Below, in pieces: positions 53,239-61,929 of a stretch of DNA of 64,000 bases. Source of the DNA: UBA6168 sp041741095 (lineage in GTDB: Bacteria; Bacteroidota; Bacteroidia; Chitinophagales; Saprospiraceae); NCBI GenBank assembly GCA_041741095.1, contig JBGSKQ010000102.1, forward strand, positions 1 through 64,000, read 5' to 3'. Position numbers and translations under genes: made by a program. The first letter of the stretch is position 1; each line of letters begins with the position of its first letter. The notes under the pieces are model-generated. The model had not been told where the DNA came from. It searched no databases and worked only from the letters and a program-made list of their open reading frames with translations.

Positions 53239-54564
53239 TTACTTCTTTTTAAAAAATATAGAATACGAAGTCAATGTCTCCGCTTGTGCCTTCCACTTTG
53301 GCCCCTCCCGCAGCAGGCGGATAGCCTCTTCGTCGCAGCCATGACCCAGCGATTTTACGGTATGGAAATCATACAATGAACCGTCTTTTTTTATCCTGAA
53401 ACTTGTCACGACCTCGCCCTCTATGCCAGCAGTTGCCGCTGTTGCTGGGTATCGGAGATTCTCGGCCAGGTATTTTTCAAAATTTTCAAAACCGCCTTTT
53501 GGCTCAGGCGAATTAACCTTCTTGTTTTTATCCTTCTTCAAACCAGAAACAGCCACTTCCTCCAAAGCCACCGAATTTTCCACCATCCGCACATCTATCA
53601 TGTTTGATTCTCCGATTTCCACAGTTTTATTCTCAAAACCAGTATAACTAAAAATCAATGTTTTCGCCTGTTTTGGCACTTCCAATGAGTATTTTCCTTC
53701 AATGTTAGTAACTGCGCCGAGGTTGGTTTTTTCCACTAAAACACTGGCACCGATAAGCGGGTTGCCAGCTTGGTCGGCCACTTTTCCAACGATCAGGCGT
53801 GTCCTTTCCTGGTTGTTTTCGGCTACATCTGAAAATGATTCTGTGGCAGGTTTTGCAGCCTCGTCGCTTCTTCTCATGGCAACTGGAGGAGCTGTTTCAA
53901 CAACAGGTTCAACAGTATCGGCATCCCTTTCCACTTTGGGCGCCACTTCATCCGTAGTTGCCAATTCCTGCTCCTGTGCTGGCGGCTCAAAACCAAATTG
54001 CCGTTGATCGGCAGCAGGCGTGAGCGGACGGACAGGGGCAGGGGCGGGCTTGCTCTCTGATTTGAGTGCTGTTTTGTTGTCTTCAGCTTTGGCAGGTTCA
54101 TTTAGGGAAGTATTTGGGGTTGCGTCTCCATTATGTGTTTTAGCTGCCATCTGATCCGCCTCAACTGTGTCGGAAGCAACGGGCGGAATCGTATTTGGAG
54201 TCTGGGGCGCTATTTTTTCGCTGCTTTCGGCTATGCCCGTTTGGGTATTTTCTTTTTGGTCAAACTGCTGCAAAAGCAACCATGCAGCTACCAAAACAGC
54301 CCCAACAGCCGCTGCCCTCAAAACATAAAAAACTGCACCCCTCCTCTTTCTTTGGTATCTGCTGCGCAGATCCGCTTTTATGCGGCTGACAGCAACTGCA
54401 TGGTTTTCGGCGGGCATGGAGCGGTAACCCTCGAAGGCATCGGCCAGGAAAGGATCGTCTTTGGCCAATACTTCCAATGCCCGCTCGTCCTTGCTGTCAG
54501 CATCGCCGCTTATCCAGCGGTGCAGCAGGGCCAGCCAATTTTTATTTCCCGATGCAGGTTTCAT
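53239..54564 (-). CDS. Putative anti-sigma/TonB-like membrane protein
   Basis: The ATG at 54564 gives 441 residues. Residues 1-70 are cytoplasmic and resemble the N-terminus of Bacteroidota anti-sigma factors (WISGDADSKDERALEVLAKD, PFLADAFEGYRSMP). One membrane segment follows (VLRAAAVGAVLVAAWLLLQQF, about 83-103), then a long Pro/Ala/Glu linker. Next is a carboxypeptidase-regulatory-like domain (RLIVGKVADQAGNPLIGASV, NIEGKYSLEVP) and a TonB C-terminal domain (GIEGEVVTSFRIKKDGSLYD, then GCDEEAIRLL). It follows the sigma gene by 53 bases on the same strand. It may hold the sigma factor and receive an envelope signal; this is inference. Confidence 0.75.
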   Translation of the reverse strand: MKPASGNKNWLALLHRWISGDADSKDERALEVLAKDDPFLADAFEGYRSMPAENHAVAVSRIKADLRSRYQRKRRGAVFYVLRAAAVGAVLVAAWLLLQQFDQKENTQTGIAESSEKIAPQTPNTIPPVASDTVEADQMAAKTHNGDATPNTSLNEPAKAEDNKTALKSESKPAPAPVRPLTPAADQRQFGFEPPAQEQELATTDEVAPKVERDADTVEPVVETAPPVAMRRSDEAAKPATESFSDVAENNQERTRLIVGKVADQAGNPLIGASVLVEKTNLGAVTNIEGKYSLEVPKQAKTLIFSYTGFENKTVEIGESNMIDVRMVENSVALEEVAVSGLKKDKNKKVNSPEPKGGFENFEKYLAENLRYPATAATAGIEGEVVTSFRIKKDGSLYDFHTVKSLGHGCDEEAIRLLREGPKWKAQAETLTSYSIFFKKK

Positions 54565-54617
54565 TTTTTTATTTGATTGTTGGAGGAGTTTGATGTGAAA
54601 CAAACCCCTCCAACTTT

Positions 54618-55211
54618 TCATTTTACCCCTACCCTTTTTTCCATACAGATCCGAAGGTTGCGGCGTCCATTTTGGATATTGGATCGCACGAAACCAAGTT
54701 CTTGGCCCGTCAGATCTGATATTTCTTTGTATGATTTATCTTGAAAATAAAACTGTTCGACACAGTGTTTTTGTTGCGGTGGGAGTTTTTGCAGGCACTC
54801 TTGCAGGACCTGTTCCTCCTTGTTTTCATCAAAAACATCCATTGGATGCATGTCGTCGGTAGATTGCACAATTTCTGCTTGGGCGGCAGGTGAAAGTTCA
54901 TCGAAAGGAAGGGTTAAGTTTTTTTTCCGCAACTGCATCAGGCAATGGTTTTTGGCGACTACGTGCAGCCAAGGCCGGAATTGCCGGATATCCTGCGTCT
55001 TAACTTTTTCCACCAAAAATTCAAAGATGTTCATCACAGCATCGTCGGCCTTGGTGCTGTCTTTGAAAAATTTCAGGCAGACACCGTACATCAGATCCAC
55101 ATAGCGCTCGTACAGCACGCCCAAAATTTCCAAATCACCGGAGTCCTGGTAAGCTTGCACCAGTGCTTCGTCCGATTTGGCAGAGATATTTTGGCGGAAA
55201 AATTTGAGCAT
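54618..55211 (-). CDS. Sigma-70 family (ECF-type) RNA polymerase sigma factor
   Basis: The ATG at 55211 gives 197 residues. Region 2 is visible as DLEILGVLYERYVDLMYGVC and DIRQFRPWLHVVAKNHCLMQ, and region 4 as LPPQQKHCVEQFYFQDKSYK followed by EISDLTGQELGFVRSNIQNG. The linker between them is longer than usual (DELSPAAQAEIVQSTDDMHP). It should direct transcription of a regulon under control of the downstream membrane protein. Confidence 0.88.
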   Translation of the reverse strand: MLKFFRQNISAKSDEALVQAYQDSGDLEILGVLYERYVDLMYGVCLKFFKDSTKADDAVMNIFEFLVEKVKTQDIRQFRPWLHVVAKNHCLMQLRKKNLTLPFDELSPAAQAEIVQSTDDMHPMDVFDENKEEQVLQECLQKLPPQQKHCVEQFYFQDKSYKEISDLTGQELGFVRSNIQNGRRNLRICMEKRVGVK

Positions 55212-55297
55212 GAAAAGCGATACTACAAGCAATTGCGGCCATCTTCAAAGCGGCTAATTTAACCATTCTTTCTCCATTGACGGTTAAATAAAACAGG

Positions 55298-56590
55298 CTA
55301 AACCGTCCGGTGCTCCACCACCCCTTCCGACTCCAACAACAATCCAATCTCTTCCAAAAATATCCTCGGCTTTTTGTAGTCTTCCCCAGCAAAGAGTTTC
55401 ACCGCATCCAAATCTTTCCAATAAGATATAAAAGTGTGGTGGGTCACGTCGCCTTCCGTGCGGTGGAGCACCGTCACGCCCAGGTTGCCAGGTGTGGCGA
55501 TAGCACTTTTTACGCAGGTTTGTTTTGCCATTTCAACGTATTCCAAAGCCTTATCTGCGGTGGTTTTACCTTGCCAAATCCGGGTAATGTTGCCCGGTTT
55601 GGGTTTTTTGGACTGGATGTCCAGGTCTTTTACGCTACCATTTTCTTGTATAAATGGAGCTGCCGGATGCGGGCTTTTGCTTAAAAGCTTTTTCAGCATG
55701 TCACGCCGGGTGTTGATGAAAATGACGCCCACGAGCAACAAAACCGCCGCCAGAACGGATTGGCCCGTCAACGCCTCGCCGTTCAGGCCCCAGCCCAATA
55801 AGATGGCGATGACAGGGTTCACATAGGTGTTGGTCGAAACTTTATCGGGGGCCACTTTTAACAAAAGGTAATTGAAAGCGGAATAGGCTATGATAGAACC
55901 AAATACCACCAGGTACAGCCACGACCAACCGGCTAGTGCGCTGATTTGACTCAAATTGAAGGCCTTGGTTTCGCCACTAAACAAGCCCACTGTCAGCAAC
56001 ATCGCACCGCCCCACAGCATTTGCAGGCCTGCGCTCAGGGGCTTGGAGGCGGGCAAGGCTATTTTGGAAATTTTGACGGAAGCGTAACCCCACGACAAGA
56101 CGCTTATAAGGATGACGCCAATGCCGATAATCACATCCTCGTTAGACATAAATTTGTCCTGTAAAACGAGCAGGGCCATGCCTGCTATGCCAAGCCCAAT
56201 GCCCAGTAGCGTTTTGCCCGATGGGCGGGTATTGTTCATGCCCCACATCATCAGCACAATGACCAATGGTTGGGCGGCTATTATGAGGGCTTCGATGCCA
56301 GAGTCAATGAACTGCAATGACCATACTGCGCCCCCATTGCCAATGAGAAAAAAAAGTACGCCGAGAAAGGCTGTATTTTTCCAGTGTTTCAAGGTGGGCC
56401 ATTTTGCGCCCATTAGAAAACTAAGGCCAAACAAAAAAATGCCCGCTACTAAAAAGCGGGTACCGCACATAATGAAAACGGGAATGTCTCGGATGGCGTA
56501 CCAGTTGGCTAGGTAGGTGGAGCCCCAAACAAGATAGATTATGCCAAATGCCAAGGGGATGAGCACACGCTCAGAACTAAGATTTTTCAT
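55298..56590 (-). CDS. DMT/EamA transporter fused to an ABM-like domain
   Basis: The 430-residue protein has ten membrane segments in residues 10-300, in two EamA repeats, beginning IPLAFGIIYLVWGSTYLANW and GTRFLVAGIFLFGLSFLMGA. After a linker (SPHPAAPFIQENGSVKDLDI) comes a domain of about 100 residues: GNITRIWQGKTTADKALEYV, ATPGNLGVTVLHRTEGDVTH, YWKDLDAVKLFAGEDYKKPR. This matches small antibiotic-biosynthesis-monooxygenase-like proteins that normally stand alone. The transporter probably exports a small metabolite; the tail may modify or sense it. The frame is continuous, so the fusion is real in this sequence. Confidence 0.8.
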   Translation of the reverse strand: MKNLSSERVLIPLAFGIIYLVWGSTYLANWYAIRDIPVFIMCGTRFLVAGIFLFGLSFLMGAKWPTLKHWKNTAFLGVLFFLIGNGGAVWSLQFIDSGIEALIIAAQPLVIVLMMWGMNNTRPSGKTLLGIGLGIAGMALLVLQDKFMSNEDVIIGIGVILISVLSWGYASVKISKIALPASKPLSAGLQMLWGGAMLLTVGLFSGETKAFNLSQISALAGWSWLYLVVFGSIIAYSAFNYLLLKVAPDKVSTNTYVNPVIAILLGWGLNGEALTGQSVLAAVLLLVGVIFINTRRDMLKKLLSKSPHPAAPFIQENGSVKDLDIQSKKPKPGNITRIWQGKTTADKALEYVEMAKQTCVKSAIATPGNLGVTVLHRTEGDVTHHTFISYWKDLDAVKLFAGEDYKKPRIFLEEIGLLLESEGVVEHRTV

Positions 56591-56701
56591 AAAAACCGGG
56601 TGTTTTAGTCCAATCCAAATGTTAGGGCAGGTGAGGGCGAAATGATGGACATTTTAAAAAGGTTTTATCATTTCAAGCGAGATACTTTTAGTGTAAATAA
56701 A

Positions 56702-56728
56702 AATGCCCCGGAAAAGTTCCAGGGCATT
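56702..56728 (-). terminator. Terminator of the ECF sigma gene
   Basis: TGCCCCGGAA (56704-56713) pairs with TTCCAGGGCA (56717-56726) with one mismatch. Read on the minus strand it is followed by a T-rich run. It lies about 45 bases beyond the sigma gene stop. Confidence 0.7.
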
Positions 56729-56774
56729 GAGGGGGTAATACTAAATTTTTTTCGGGAATCTCAAGGAGATATCC

Positions 56775-57290
56775 TTATGCCCTTACCCTTTCTGCCTCTT
56801 CGTACATTTTTTGCAGTTTCCTGCGAGCGAAGAAGATACGGCTTTTGATAGTGCCGAGCGGGGCATCAAGCTTTTCTGCTATTTCGTCGTATTTGTAGCC
56901 TTTATATGCCATCCAGAAGGGCCTTTTAAAATCTTCTGGCAGTGCGCTCACCATCTTCAACAACTCTTTGTAGGCCATATGTGTTTCCCCATCGTTTTCG
57001 ATGAGTTGGCCACCTGAATTCAGGTAGTAGTTGTTGGGTGTCTGGTCGAGGATAGTGCCACGGCGGATTTTTTTCCGGTAATTATTGATGAAAATATTCC
57101 GCATAATGGTCACTGCCCAAGCCTTGAAATTGGTATCCGCCTGGAATTTATCAGCATTGGAAATGATCCGAAAAGCCGTGTCTTGGTAAAGATCATTGGC
57201 ATCGGATTCGTTCCCAGTGAGCTTTAGTGAAAAAGCCCTTAGGGAGTTGCTGACGGAATCAAGTTGACTATAGATGCTATGATTATTCAT
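56775..57290 (-). CDS. ECF sigma factor
   Basis: The 171-residue protein has region 2 (LRAFSLKLTGNESDANDLYQ, DTNFKAWAVTIMRNIFINNY) and region 4 (LPEDFKRPFWMAYKGYKYDE followed by IAEKLDAPLGTIKSRIFFAR). This form, with the NDLYQDTAFRI motif, is common and single in Bacteroidota genomes. No anti-sigma gene is adjacent. It has an excellent promoter and its own terminator. Confidence 0.9.
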   Translation of the reverse strand: MNNHSIYSQLDSVSNSLRAFSLKLTGNESDANDLYQDTAFRIISNADKFQADTNFKAWAVTIMRNIFINNYRKKIRRGTILDQTPNNYYLNSGGQLIENDGETHMAYKELLKMVSALPEDFKRPFWMAYKGYKYDEIAEKLDAPLGTIKSRIFFARRKLQKMYEEAERVRA

Positions 57291-57338
57291 GTTGGGTGAT
57301 TTTTATCGGTTTAAAAATGACTTTGTAATTATTATTTA

Positions 57339-57370
57339 CAAAATTACATTCTGATAAGTTCCGGCGCAAA
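57339..57370 (-). promoter_or_regulatory. Promoter of the ECF sigma gene
   Basis: On the minus strand TTTG (57370-57367) is followed after 20 bases by TAATTTTG (57346-57339). It lies about 49 bases before the sigma ATG. Confidence 0.6.
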
Positions 57371-57568
57371 TAATTTTTCCAATTTAGACTAAATCTCGAC
57401 AACTTTAATAATTCTTTAACAGTGAACATAATTGGCTAAACTTTTGTCTTGTCAAGGCTGTTTACAAAAAGCTGACAAAAATGGCCTAAGAGCAACAGAA
57501 ATTGTAAATTTTATCTACAAACGGTTATAACTATTCGAAATTTGATTCAAAAAACTACGCAGGATAAC

Positions 57569-58117
57569 ATGTCGGATTTTGCAAACAACTCAACCAAAGT
57601 ATTTCTGTCAGAAAATCTCAGGGCCTTGCGAAAGCGCCTGAACATAAGCCAAGAAGAGCTGGCAGAAAAAATCGGCCTCAATAGGGGCAACATTGCCTCG
57701 TATGAGGCAGGTTCAGCCGAGCCCAAAATTTGCAACCTGGTCAAACTGGCCAATCTTTTCAAGGTCTCCGTTTTTGATTTGATCCACTTTCATTTGCAGG
57801 AAGAGGATAAATTTCAACAAGCCCAGTACCGCCATCAAAACGGTTCGCCAGTAGCCGCGCTCCATGCCATGGAGCATTATGCCAAAGAGGCAGAGGATTT
57901 TGAAAACGCTATTAAAGGGCTGCAATGTCTCTTTAGGCTGAAATTGAAAAATGCGGGCGAACTTCCACAAGAGATGCAATTCCTTACCGAACAGTTCGAT
58001 CAATTGTACAGCGTAACTTCCCATTTACTCAATTCCCACATTGAGCTTATCACGCTGATAAAGGAAAAGTGCTCGGAAAAAGTTGCCGCCGCCGAGACTA
58101 CGGCATACAATGCCTGA
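57569..58117 (+). CDS. XRE-family transcription regulator
   Basis: The ATG at 57569 gives 182 residues. The helix-turn-helix lies at about residues 12-66 (NLRALRKRLNISQEELAEKI, GLNRGNIASYEAGSAEPKIC). The rest is helical and may dimerise (HAMEHYAKEAEDFENAIKGL, QFDQLYSVTSHLLNSHIELI). It is divergent from the ECF sigma gene with 278 bases between. The target is unknown. Confidence 0.85.
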   Translation: MSDFANNSTKVFLSENLRALRKRLNISQEELAEKIGLNRGNIASYEAGSAEPKICNLVKLANLFKVSVFDLIHFHLQEEDKFQQAQYRHQNGSPVAALHAMEHYAKEAEDFENAIKGLQCLFRLKLKNAGELPQEMQFLTEQFDQLYSVTSHLLNSHIELITLIKEKCSEKVAAAETTAYNA

Positions 58118-58118
58118 T

Positions 58119-59099
58119 TCAATCCAATAATAAATAGGGTTCTAATTTTTCCCAATCGTTTTCCTTAAACCCGACGGCTGCCTTTTTTAAGGCTTCCATG
58201 TTTTGAAAAGCCCCATGCTGCTGCCGATAATTGAACAGTATGGTAGCTTGCAAATTGTTGATGTAAGGATGGCTTTTCAGTTCGTCGAGCGTGGCAGTGT
58301 TCAAGCTAATTTGTTTGAAAACGGGCGAGGGCTTCAAATAGGGAAGAATTTTTTTGAAAGTAGAATCGGGAAGCCCAAAAACCTCCCCCACTTGCTCCAC
58401 GGTGGCAAAACCGCCCAGCTTTTCCCTAAAGTTGACGATGCGTTTTGAAAACGAGGGGCCGATCCCACTCAATTGTTGCCATTCTTCTTGCGTTGCCTTG
58501 TTGATGTCAATGCTGACCTGAACAGCTTCTCTTTTTGAAACGTAACTGCTTCTTTCGTGTTCATTCTGTTCAGTATATCTGGGTTTATCCGACTGTTGGT
58601 CAAATTCGTTTTCACGGCTTGCCCATCCTGGTTTTTCACTGCTGATTTTAATGTAAGGCTCCAAGCGCTCAAAATCTTCTTCACGCAAGCCATATACTTT
58701 GCGGAGATCATCTTTTTTAAAAAATTTCCCGCCTTTCGAGCGGTAGTTCAAGATGGTTTGTGCAGTGCGCAACGGTACACCCAAGCGCACCCAATCTTCT
58801 TTGCCAATTTCGTTTGGGTCAAAATGAAATAGCTCTACGGCAACAGTTGGCTCGTTTTCTCTTCGTTCTTCACCATATTGGTAAACTGGTTTTTCATCTT
58901 CCTGTGCCGTGCGCTTGGCCTCCAAAGCTGCTGCCATTGCTTTTATTTCAGAAAAATCAAAACTTGGCTTTGGCGGCAGCAGCAATGGGTAAATGAGTGG
59001 TGCAAAGAAAAAAGCCAGGCACAGCAAAAACAAAGTGATTGCTGCATTGCGTTCGAGGCGGGTATAATAAAAATACTCCTGGAGGTGATAGCTACTCAT
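58119..59099 (-). CDS. Membrane-anchored helix-hairpin-helix (ComEA-like) protein
   Basis: The ATG at 59099 gives 326 residues. One membrane segment (AAITLFLLCLAFFFAPLIYP) is followed by a linker and three HhH units: WVRLGVPLRTAQTILNYRSK, WQQLSGIGPSFSKRIVNFRE and LKSHPYINNLQATILFNYRQ. Such units bind DNA non-specifically, and ComEA-like proteins capture DNA in the periplasm for uptake. This protein could be a DNA receptor or a structural protein. It ends one base from the convergent XRE gene with no terminator. Confidence 0.8.
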   Translation of the reverse strand: MSSYHLQEYFYYTRLERNAAITLFLLCLAFFFAPLIYPLLLPPKPSFDFSEIKAMAAALEAKRTAQEDEKPVYQYGEERRENEPTVAVELFHFDPNEIGKEDWVRLGVPLRTAQTILNYRSKGGKFFKKDDLRKVYGLREEDFERLEPYIKISSEKPGWASRENEFDQQSDKPRYTEQNEHERSSYVSKREAVQVSIDINKATQEEWQQLSGIGPSFSKRIVNFREKLGGFATVEQVGEVFGLPDSTFKKILPYLKPSPVFKQISLNTATLDELKSHPYINNLQATILFNYRQQHGAFQNMEALKKAAVGFKENDWEKLEPYLLLD

Positions 59100-59288
59100 A
59101 GTAAGTTTGGTTTGTCCTGCTGAAAGGTGGTGAAGCGAAAATTGAATGGATTGGCACAAATATCATGTTACTGATCTTTTCAGTCAAATATTTTTTTGCG
59201 GTATAATATTTTTAGCAGGGTATTCCCGCCGACAACCTTTTTCAATTTGACTACGTTTGACCCAAATAAACCTGCACCTGCACCAAAA

Positions 59289-60500
59289 ATGAACAAGCGG
59301 AAAATTTTCAACGACCCCGTTTATGGCTTCATCGGCATCCCTTACGATATATTGTTCGACCTGGTGGAGCACCCTTTTTTCCAAAGGCTCCGGCGCATCA
59401 AACAATTGAGCCTCACCCACTATGTCTATCCTGGAGCGCTGCATACCCGCTTTCACCATGCCCTCGGAGCGCTGCACCTCATGTGCGATGCCATCGAAGC
59501 CCTGCGCTCTAAAGATGTTGTGATCACAGACGAAGAAGCCACCGCTGCCTCCATCGCCATTTTGCTGCACGATATTGGGCATGGGCCATTTTCGCACACA
59601 CTCGAACATACATTAATCAATGTGCCGCACGAGGAGCTTTCGCTCCGCTTCATGGAGCGCATCAATGAAGAATTTGGCGGCCAACTCGAACTGGCCATCC
59701 GTATTTTTAAAAACCAATACGAAAAACAGTTTTTGAACCAGCTCATTTCTGGCCAACTCGATATGGACCGCCTGGACTATTTAAAAAGGGATAGTTTTTT
59801 TACGGGCGTATCAGAAGGTGTTGTTGGCTACGACCGCATTATAAAAATGTTGGCAGTACACGAGGGCAAATTGGTGGTGGAGGAAAAAGGCATTTATTCC
59901 ATCGAAAAATTTCTCATTGCACGGCGGTTGATGTATTGGCAGGTTTATTTGCACAAAACGGTGCTGGTAGCGGAGCAAATGTTGTTGAAAACGCTGCAGC
60001 GTGCCAAGGAGCTCGCTCGCCAGGGCATTCGTTTGGACGTATCAAAGAGCTTGGCATTTTTCCTTTACCAAGACTGCACGCTGGAGGATTTTGATACCCA
60101 CTCAGAGGATTTGCTCATCCATTTTGCAAGGCTGGACGATTACGATATTTTCAGTGCCTTGAAGAGTTTCACCCAAGAGGCCGACCCGCTGTTGTCGTAC
60201 CTTTCCAGGAGCATTTTGGACAGGCGGCTTTTTAAAATAGAGCTGAAAAACGAGCCGTTTGAGCAAGAATATGTGCAAGCCATGCAAGAAAAAGTCAAAG
60301 GCTACAAAGGAATACCTGATGAATTGATCAGCTATCTCGTGTTTGGAGGCGAAGAAAGCAATCATGCCTACAATGTTTTCAAAGACGAAATCAATATCTT
60401 GTTCAAAAATGGAACAGTGCTTCCCATGTCGCAATTGTCGGATTTTGGCTTACAGACAAGGTTGGTGACAAAATATTATCTGTGTTACCCAAAAAGTTAG
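59289..60500 (+). CDS. HD-domain phosphohydrolase
   Basis: The ATG at 59289 gives 403 residues. The metal-binding HD signature is spread over THYVYPGALHTRFHHALGAL (H), ILLHDIGHGPFSHTLEH (HD and following H) and GQLDMDRLDYLKRD (D). The start NDPVYGFIGIPYDILFDLVE and HPFFQRLRRIKQL are typical of the SAMHD1/dGTPase-like HD family of Bacteria. It may hydrolyse dNTPs or a related nucleotide; the substrate is not certain. The upstream open frame lacks a convincing start. Confidence 0.88.
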   Translation: MNKRKIFNDPVYGFIGIPYDILFDLVEHPFFQRLRRIKQLSLTHYVYPGALHTRFHHALGALHLMCDAIEALRSKDVVITDEEATAASIAILLHDIGHGPFSHTLEHTLINVPHEELSLRFMERINEEFGGQLELAIRIFKNQYEKQFLNQLISGQLDMDRLDYLKRDSFFTGVSEGVVGYDRIIKMLAVHEGKLVVEEKGIYSIEKFLIARRLMYWQVYLHKTVLVAEQMLLKTLQRAKELARQGIRLDVSKSLAFFLYQDCTLEDFDTHSEDLLIHFARLDDYDIFSALKSFTQEADPLLSYLSRSILDRRLFKIELKNEPFEQEYVQAMQEKVKGYKGIPDELISYLVFGGEESNHAYNVFKDEINILFKNGTVLPMSQLSDFGLQTRLVTKYYLCYPKS

Positions 60501-60671
60501 GCCTGCGTTTGTAATATGTTCACCCAACAAATTTTACAGCAAATTTTTTTCTGAATAAAAATTTTTGAAATTTGCGGCCATTGCCCCTTTCGCCCAAAAA
60601 ACCCCTACATCAACCAAGCGTCCGAAAAATTATCAGCGGATTACCTAACCAGAACATACTTGCCTTGCGAA

Positions 60672-61769
60672 ATGCCTGAAATGCTCGCCAAATACGCCAA
60701 CCTGCTCGTCCACTATTGCTTGGAAATCAAGGAGGGAGATCGCCTTTTTGTATCCAGTACTACGCTGGCCGAACCCCTTGTGCGGGAAGTTTGGCGCTCG
60801 GCGCTGCGTGCCGGCGCAACGGTAGAAGTAGAACTGGCCTTCCGGGAAAAAGGGCGCATTTTGTACGAAGAGGGGAAGGAAACGCAATTGCAGTACGTTT
60901 CTCCATTGTACAAATTGGCGATGGAGGAGTTTGACGCCTACCTGAATATTATGGCCCCCTTTAACCTAAGGGAGGAGCAAAACATAGATACTGCAAAATC
61001 AAGAATACGCAAGGAGGCGCTGAAAGGAGTCTCCAAAATATATTTCGAGCGCACGGCGACCCGCTCGCTGAAACGCAACCTTTGCCAATATCCCACGTTA
61101 GCCAATGCGCAAGAAGCGGGCATGTCGCTCGAAGAATACGAAAAATTCGTTTTTGGAGCCTGCCGCCTCTTCGAGGCTGACCCTGCCGAAGCGTGGTTGG
61201 GCGTCCGGCGTTCGCAGCAGCACATTGTTGATTTTTTAAACAAAAAAGAAACTGTGCGCTATAAGGGCGACGGCATTGACATTACCTTTTCAACCAAAGG
61301 CCGCAAATGGATCAATTCGGACGGTCAAACGAACATGCCCTCCGGCGAGGTTTACACCTCTCCCGTCGAGGATGCCGTGAACGGCCAGATCCATTTCACC
61401 TACCCGGTGGTGTATGCCGGGCATGAGGTGGAAGGCATAACCCTTTGGGTAAAAGATGGCCAAGTGGAAAAATGGGAAGCCAAAAGGGGCAAAGACTTGC
61501 TCGACAACGTTTTCCAGCTACCGGGAGCCAGGCGTTTTGGCGAAGCGGCCATTGGAACGAATTACAAAATTGACCGTTTCTCCAAAAACATCCTCTTCGA
61601 CGAGAAGATAGGCGGCACGGTACACATGGCCATTGGCCAATCTTACTTGCAAACGGGCGGTAAGAACGAATCGTCCATCCACTGGGACATGATAGCCGAC
61701 ATGAAGCATGGCGGCGAGATCTTTGTGGATGGCGAAAAAATCTATGAAAGTGGGAAGTTCCTGTTTTGA
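60672..61769 (+). CDS. M29-family aminopeptidase
   Basis: The ATG at 60672 gives 365 residues. The order of landmarks fits thermophilic aminopeptidases of family M29: YANLLVHYCLEIKEGDRLFV, then FSTKGRKWINSDGQTNMPSG followed by EVYTSPVEDAVNGQI with the metal-binding Glu residues, HMAIGQSYLQTGGKNESSIH and the DMI terminal Asp. It removes N-terminal residues from peptides with a divalent metal. It is cytoplasmic. Confidence 0.88.
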   Translation: MPEMLAKYANLLVHYCLEIKEGDRLFVSSTTLAEPLVREVWRSALRAGATVEVELAFREKGRILYEEGKETQLQYVSPLYKLAMEEFDAYLNIMAPFNLREEQNIDTAKSRIRKEALKGVSKIYFERTATRSLKRNLCQYPTLANAQEAGMSLEEYEKFVFGACRLFEADPAEAWLGVRRSQQHIVDFLNKKETVRYKGDGIDITFSTKGRKWINSDGQTNMPSGEVYTSPVEDAVNGQIHFTYPVVYAGHEVEGITLWVKDGQVEKWEAKRGKDLLDNVFQLPGARRFGEAAIGTNYKIDRFSKNILFDEKIGGTVHMAIGQSYLQTGGKNESSIHWDMIADMKHGGEIFVDGEKIYESGKFLF

Positions 61770-61834
61770 ACCTCTCCAAGGCAGTTGAATCGGGGCAGCA
61801 AACGCACTAGTTAAATTTGTAAAGCAAAAACTGG

Positions 61835-61863
61835 TTTGTTTGTTGTCAAAATTCATATTTTTG
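61835..61863 (+). promoter_or_regulatory. Promoter upstream of the 61930 gene
   Basis: TTTG (61835-61838) and TATTTTTG (61856-61863) are separated by 17 bases, slightly shorter than usual. The box lies 66 bases before the start codon. Confidence 0.4.
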
Positions 61864-61929
61864 GCGGCACATTTTTAGCCAGATGTATTATTTTAAAACC
61901 CTTATTCCCAAAACAACACTATAATCAAC

